Positions 5,636 to 6,063 of a stretch of DNA of 6,063 bases are shown here, piece by piece (position 1 is the first letter of the stretch; each line of letters starts with the position of its first letter). The stretch covers positions 1 through 6,063 of the forward strand of contig CAMOTK010000121.1 of assembly GCA_946625715.1 (NCBI GenBank). Direction: 5' to 3'. Under the pieces are notes generated by a model. It was not told where the DNA came from. It did no database searches and saw nothing but the letters and a program-made list of their open reading frames with translations. Made by a program: the position numbers and the translations under genes. Origin of the DNA: an uncultured Prevotella sp. (GTDB lineage: Bacteria > Bacteroidota > Bacteroidia > Bacteroidales > Bacteroidaceae).

Positions 5636-6063
5636 ATGGCAACAACAACAAAGGCTGCAGCCCCAGCTAAGAAAAATTCGGGCTTCCAAGGCGTAAAACA
5701 GGCATGGATTATCCTCGTAATCTGCTGCATCATCGCTTACTGCTTCTATTTCTTCGTACTCGGTGATCCCAGCCACTTCCAGGGCGGCGACCGCACCGGT
5801 CATCCTGCTGACCTGATGGGTACTGTGTACAAAGGTGGTTTCGTGGTAGGTCTGATCATCACCCTGCTTCTCACCGTTATCGTTCTCGGCGTAGAGCGCT
5901 TCTTCGCTATCAAGAATGCTTCTGGTAAGATCAACCTGGCCAAGTTCACCGCTCAGGTTAAGGCCCTCATCAAGGAGCAGAAGTTCACTGAGGCCAAGGC
6001 TCTGTGCGACAAGATGCAGGGTTCTGTAGCCAACGTGGTGCTCGCTTCTATCAACATGTATGA
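5636..6063 (+). CDS. MotA/TolQ/ExbB proton-channel family protein, N-terminal 142 residues (3' end outside window)
   Basis: The frame opens with ATG at 5636 and has no stop up to the window edge. In ExbB/TolQ systems this inner-membrane subunit conducts protons with ExbD/TolR and powers TonB- or Tol-dependent work at the outer membrane. In Bacteroidota this drives many TonB-dependent nutrient importers. The visible part has a polar A/K/T-rich cytoplasmic tail (2-22), a first membrane helix (24-42), a loop with P-S-H-F and G-G-D-R (45-53), and a second helix (67-86) followed by E-R-F-F-A-I (87-92), which is typical just after the helix in this family. A charged cytoplasmic helix region follows (K-I-N-L-A-K-F and K-E-Q-K-F-T-E-A-K-A-L-C), as expected before the third helix. 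No other start fits. ExbB versus TolQ cannot be settled without the rest; ExbD and TonB genes would be expected downstream. Codon choice differs sharply from the upstream genes (more GCT, GGT, TCT, GTA), suggesting high expression. Confidence 0.9.
   Translation, partial: MATTTKAAAPAKKNSGFQGVKQAWIILVICCIIAYCFYFFVLGDPSHFQGGDRTGHPADLMGTVYKGGFVVGLIITLLLTVIVLGVERFFAIKNASGKINLAKFTAQVKALIKEQKFTEAKALCDKMQGSVANVVLASINMY

Overview
The window looks like ordinary core chromosome from a Bacteroidota bacterium, most likely a Bacteroidales member close to Prevotella. The main reasons are repeated copies of the Bacteroidota promoter box TAnnTTTG (two with a TTTG exactly 19 bases upstream, one with it 20 bases upstream), mostly A-rich leaders without Shine-Dalgarno sequences, a tRNA gene with no encoded CCA, and protein versions typical of that phylum: an oversized LptF/LptG permease, a START-like small protein, a fused RibBA, and an ExbB-type protein with an A/K/T-rich N-terminus. 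Coding DNA is rich in C or G at third positions, while the gaps between genes are very A/T-rich.

Layout. Bases 1-258 hold the 3' end of an M15-family D-Ala-D-Ala dipeptidase on the + strand. It converges on a CAU-anticodon tRNA (311-384, - strand), and one strong hairpin (274-305) serves both. Bases 385-520 are a divergent promoter region: a complete tRNA promoter on the - strand and a TAnnTTTG box for the + strand. Three + strand genes follow: a 133-residue START-like protein (521-922), a 636-residue LptF/LptG-family permease (1016-2926), and ribBA (2942-4153), which starts only 15 bases after the permease and is probably cotranscribed with it. A class I/II PLP aminotransferase (4245-5438) has its own promoter and ends at a long hairpin terminator. 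After a leader of roughly 115 bases comes the start of a MotA/TolQ/ExbB proton-channel protein (5636 to the window edge).

The genes do not form one pathway. They cover peptidoglycan dipeptide turnover, translation, outer-membrane lipopolysaccharide export, flavin synthesis, amino-acid metabolism and proton-driven energising of the outer membrane. Envelope functions recur (dipeptidase, LptF/G, ExbB), but the window is best read as several small transcription units side by side.

No mobile element, CRISPR array, toxin-antitoxin pair or defence system is visible, and I do not see an undescribed system. The points most worth a second look are the long insert and C-terminal extension of the permease, the nearly leaderless permease transcript predicted from its promoter, a palindrome inside the aminotransferase promoter, and the sharp codon-use change together with the structured leader at the exbB-like gene.
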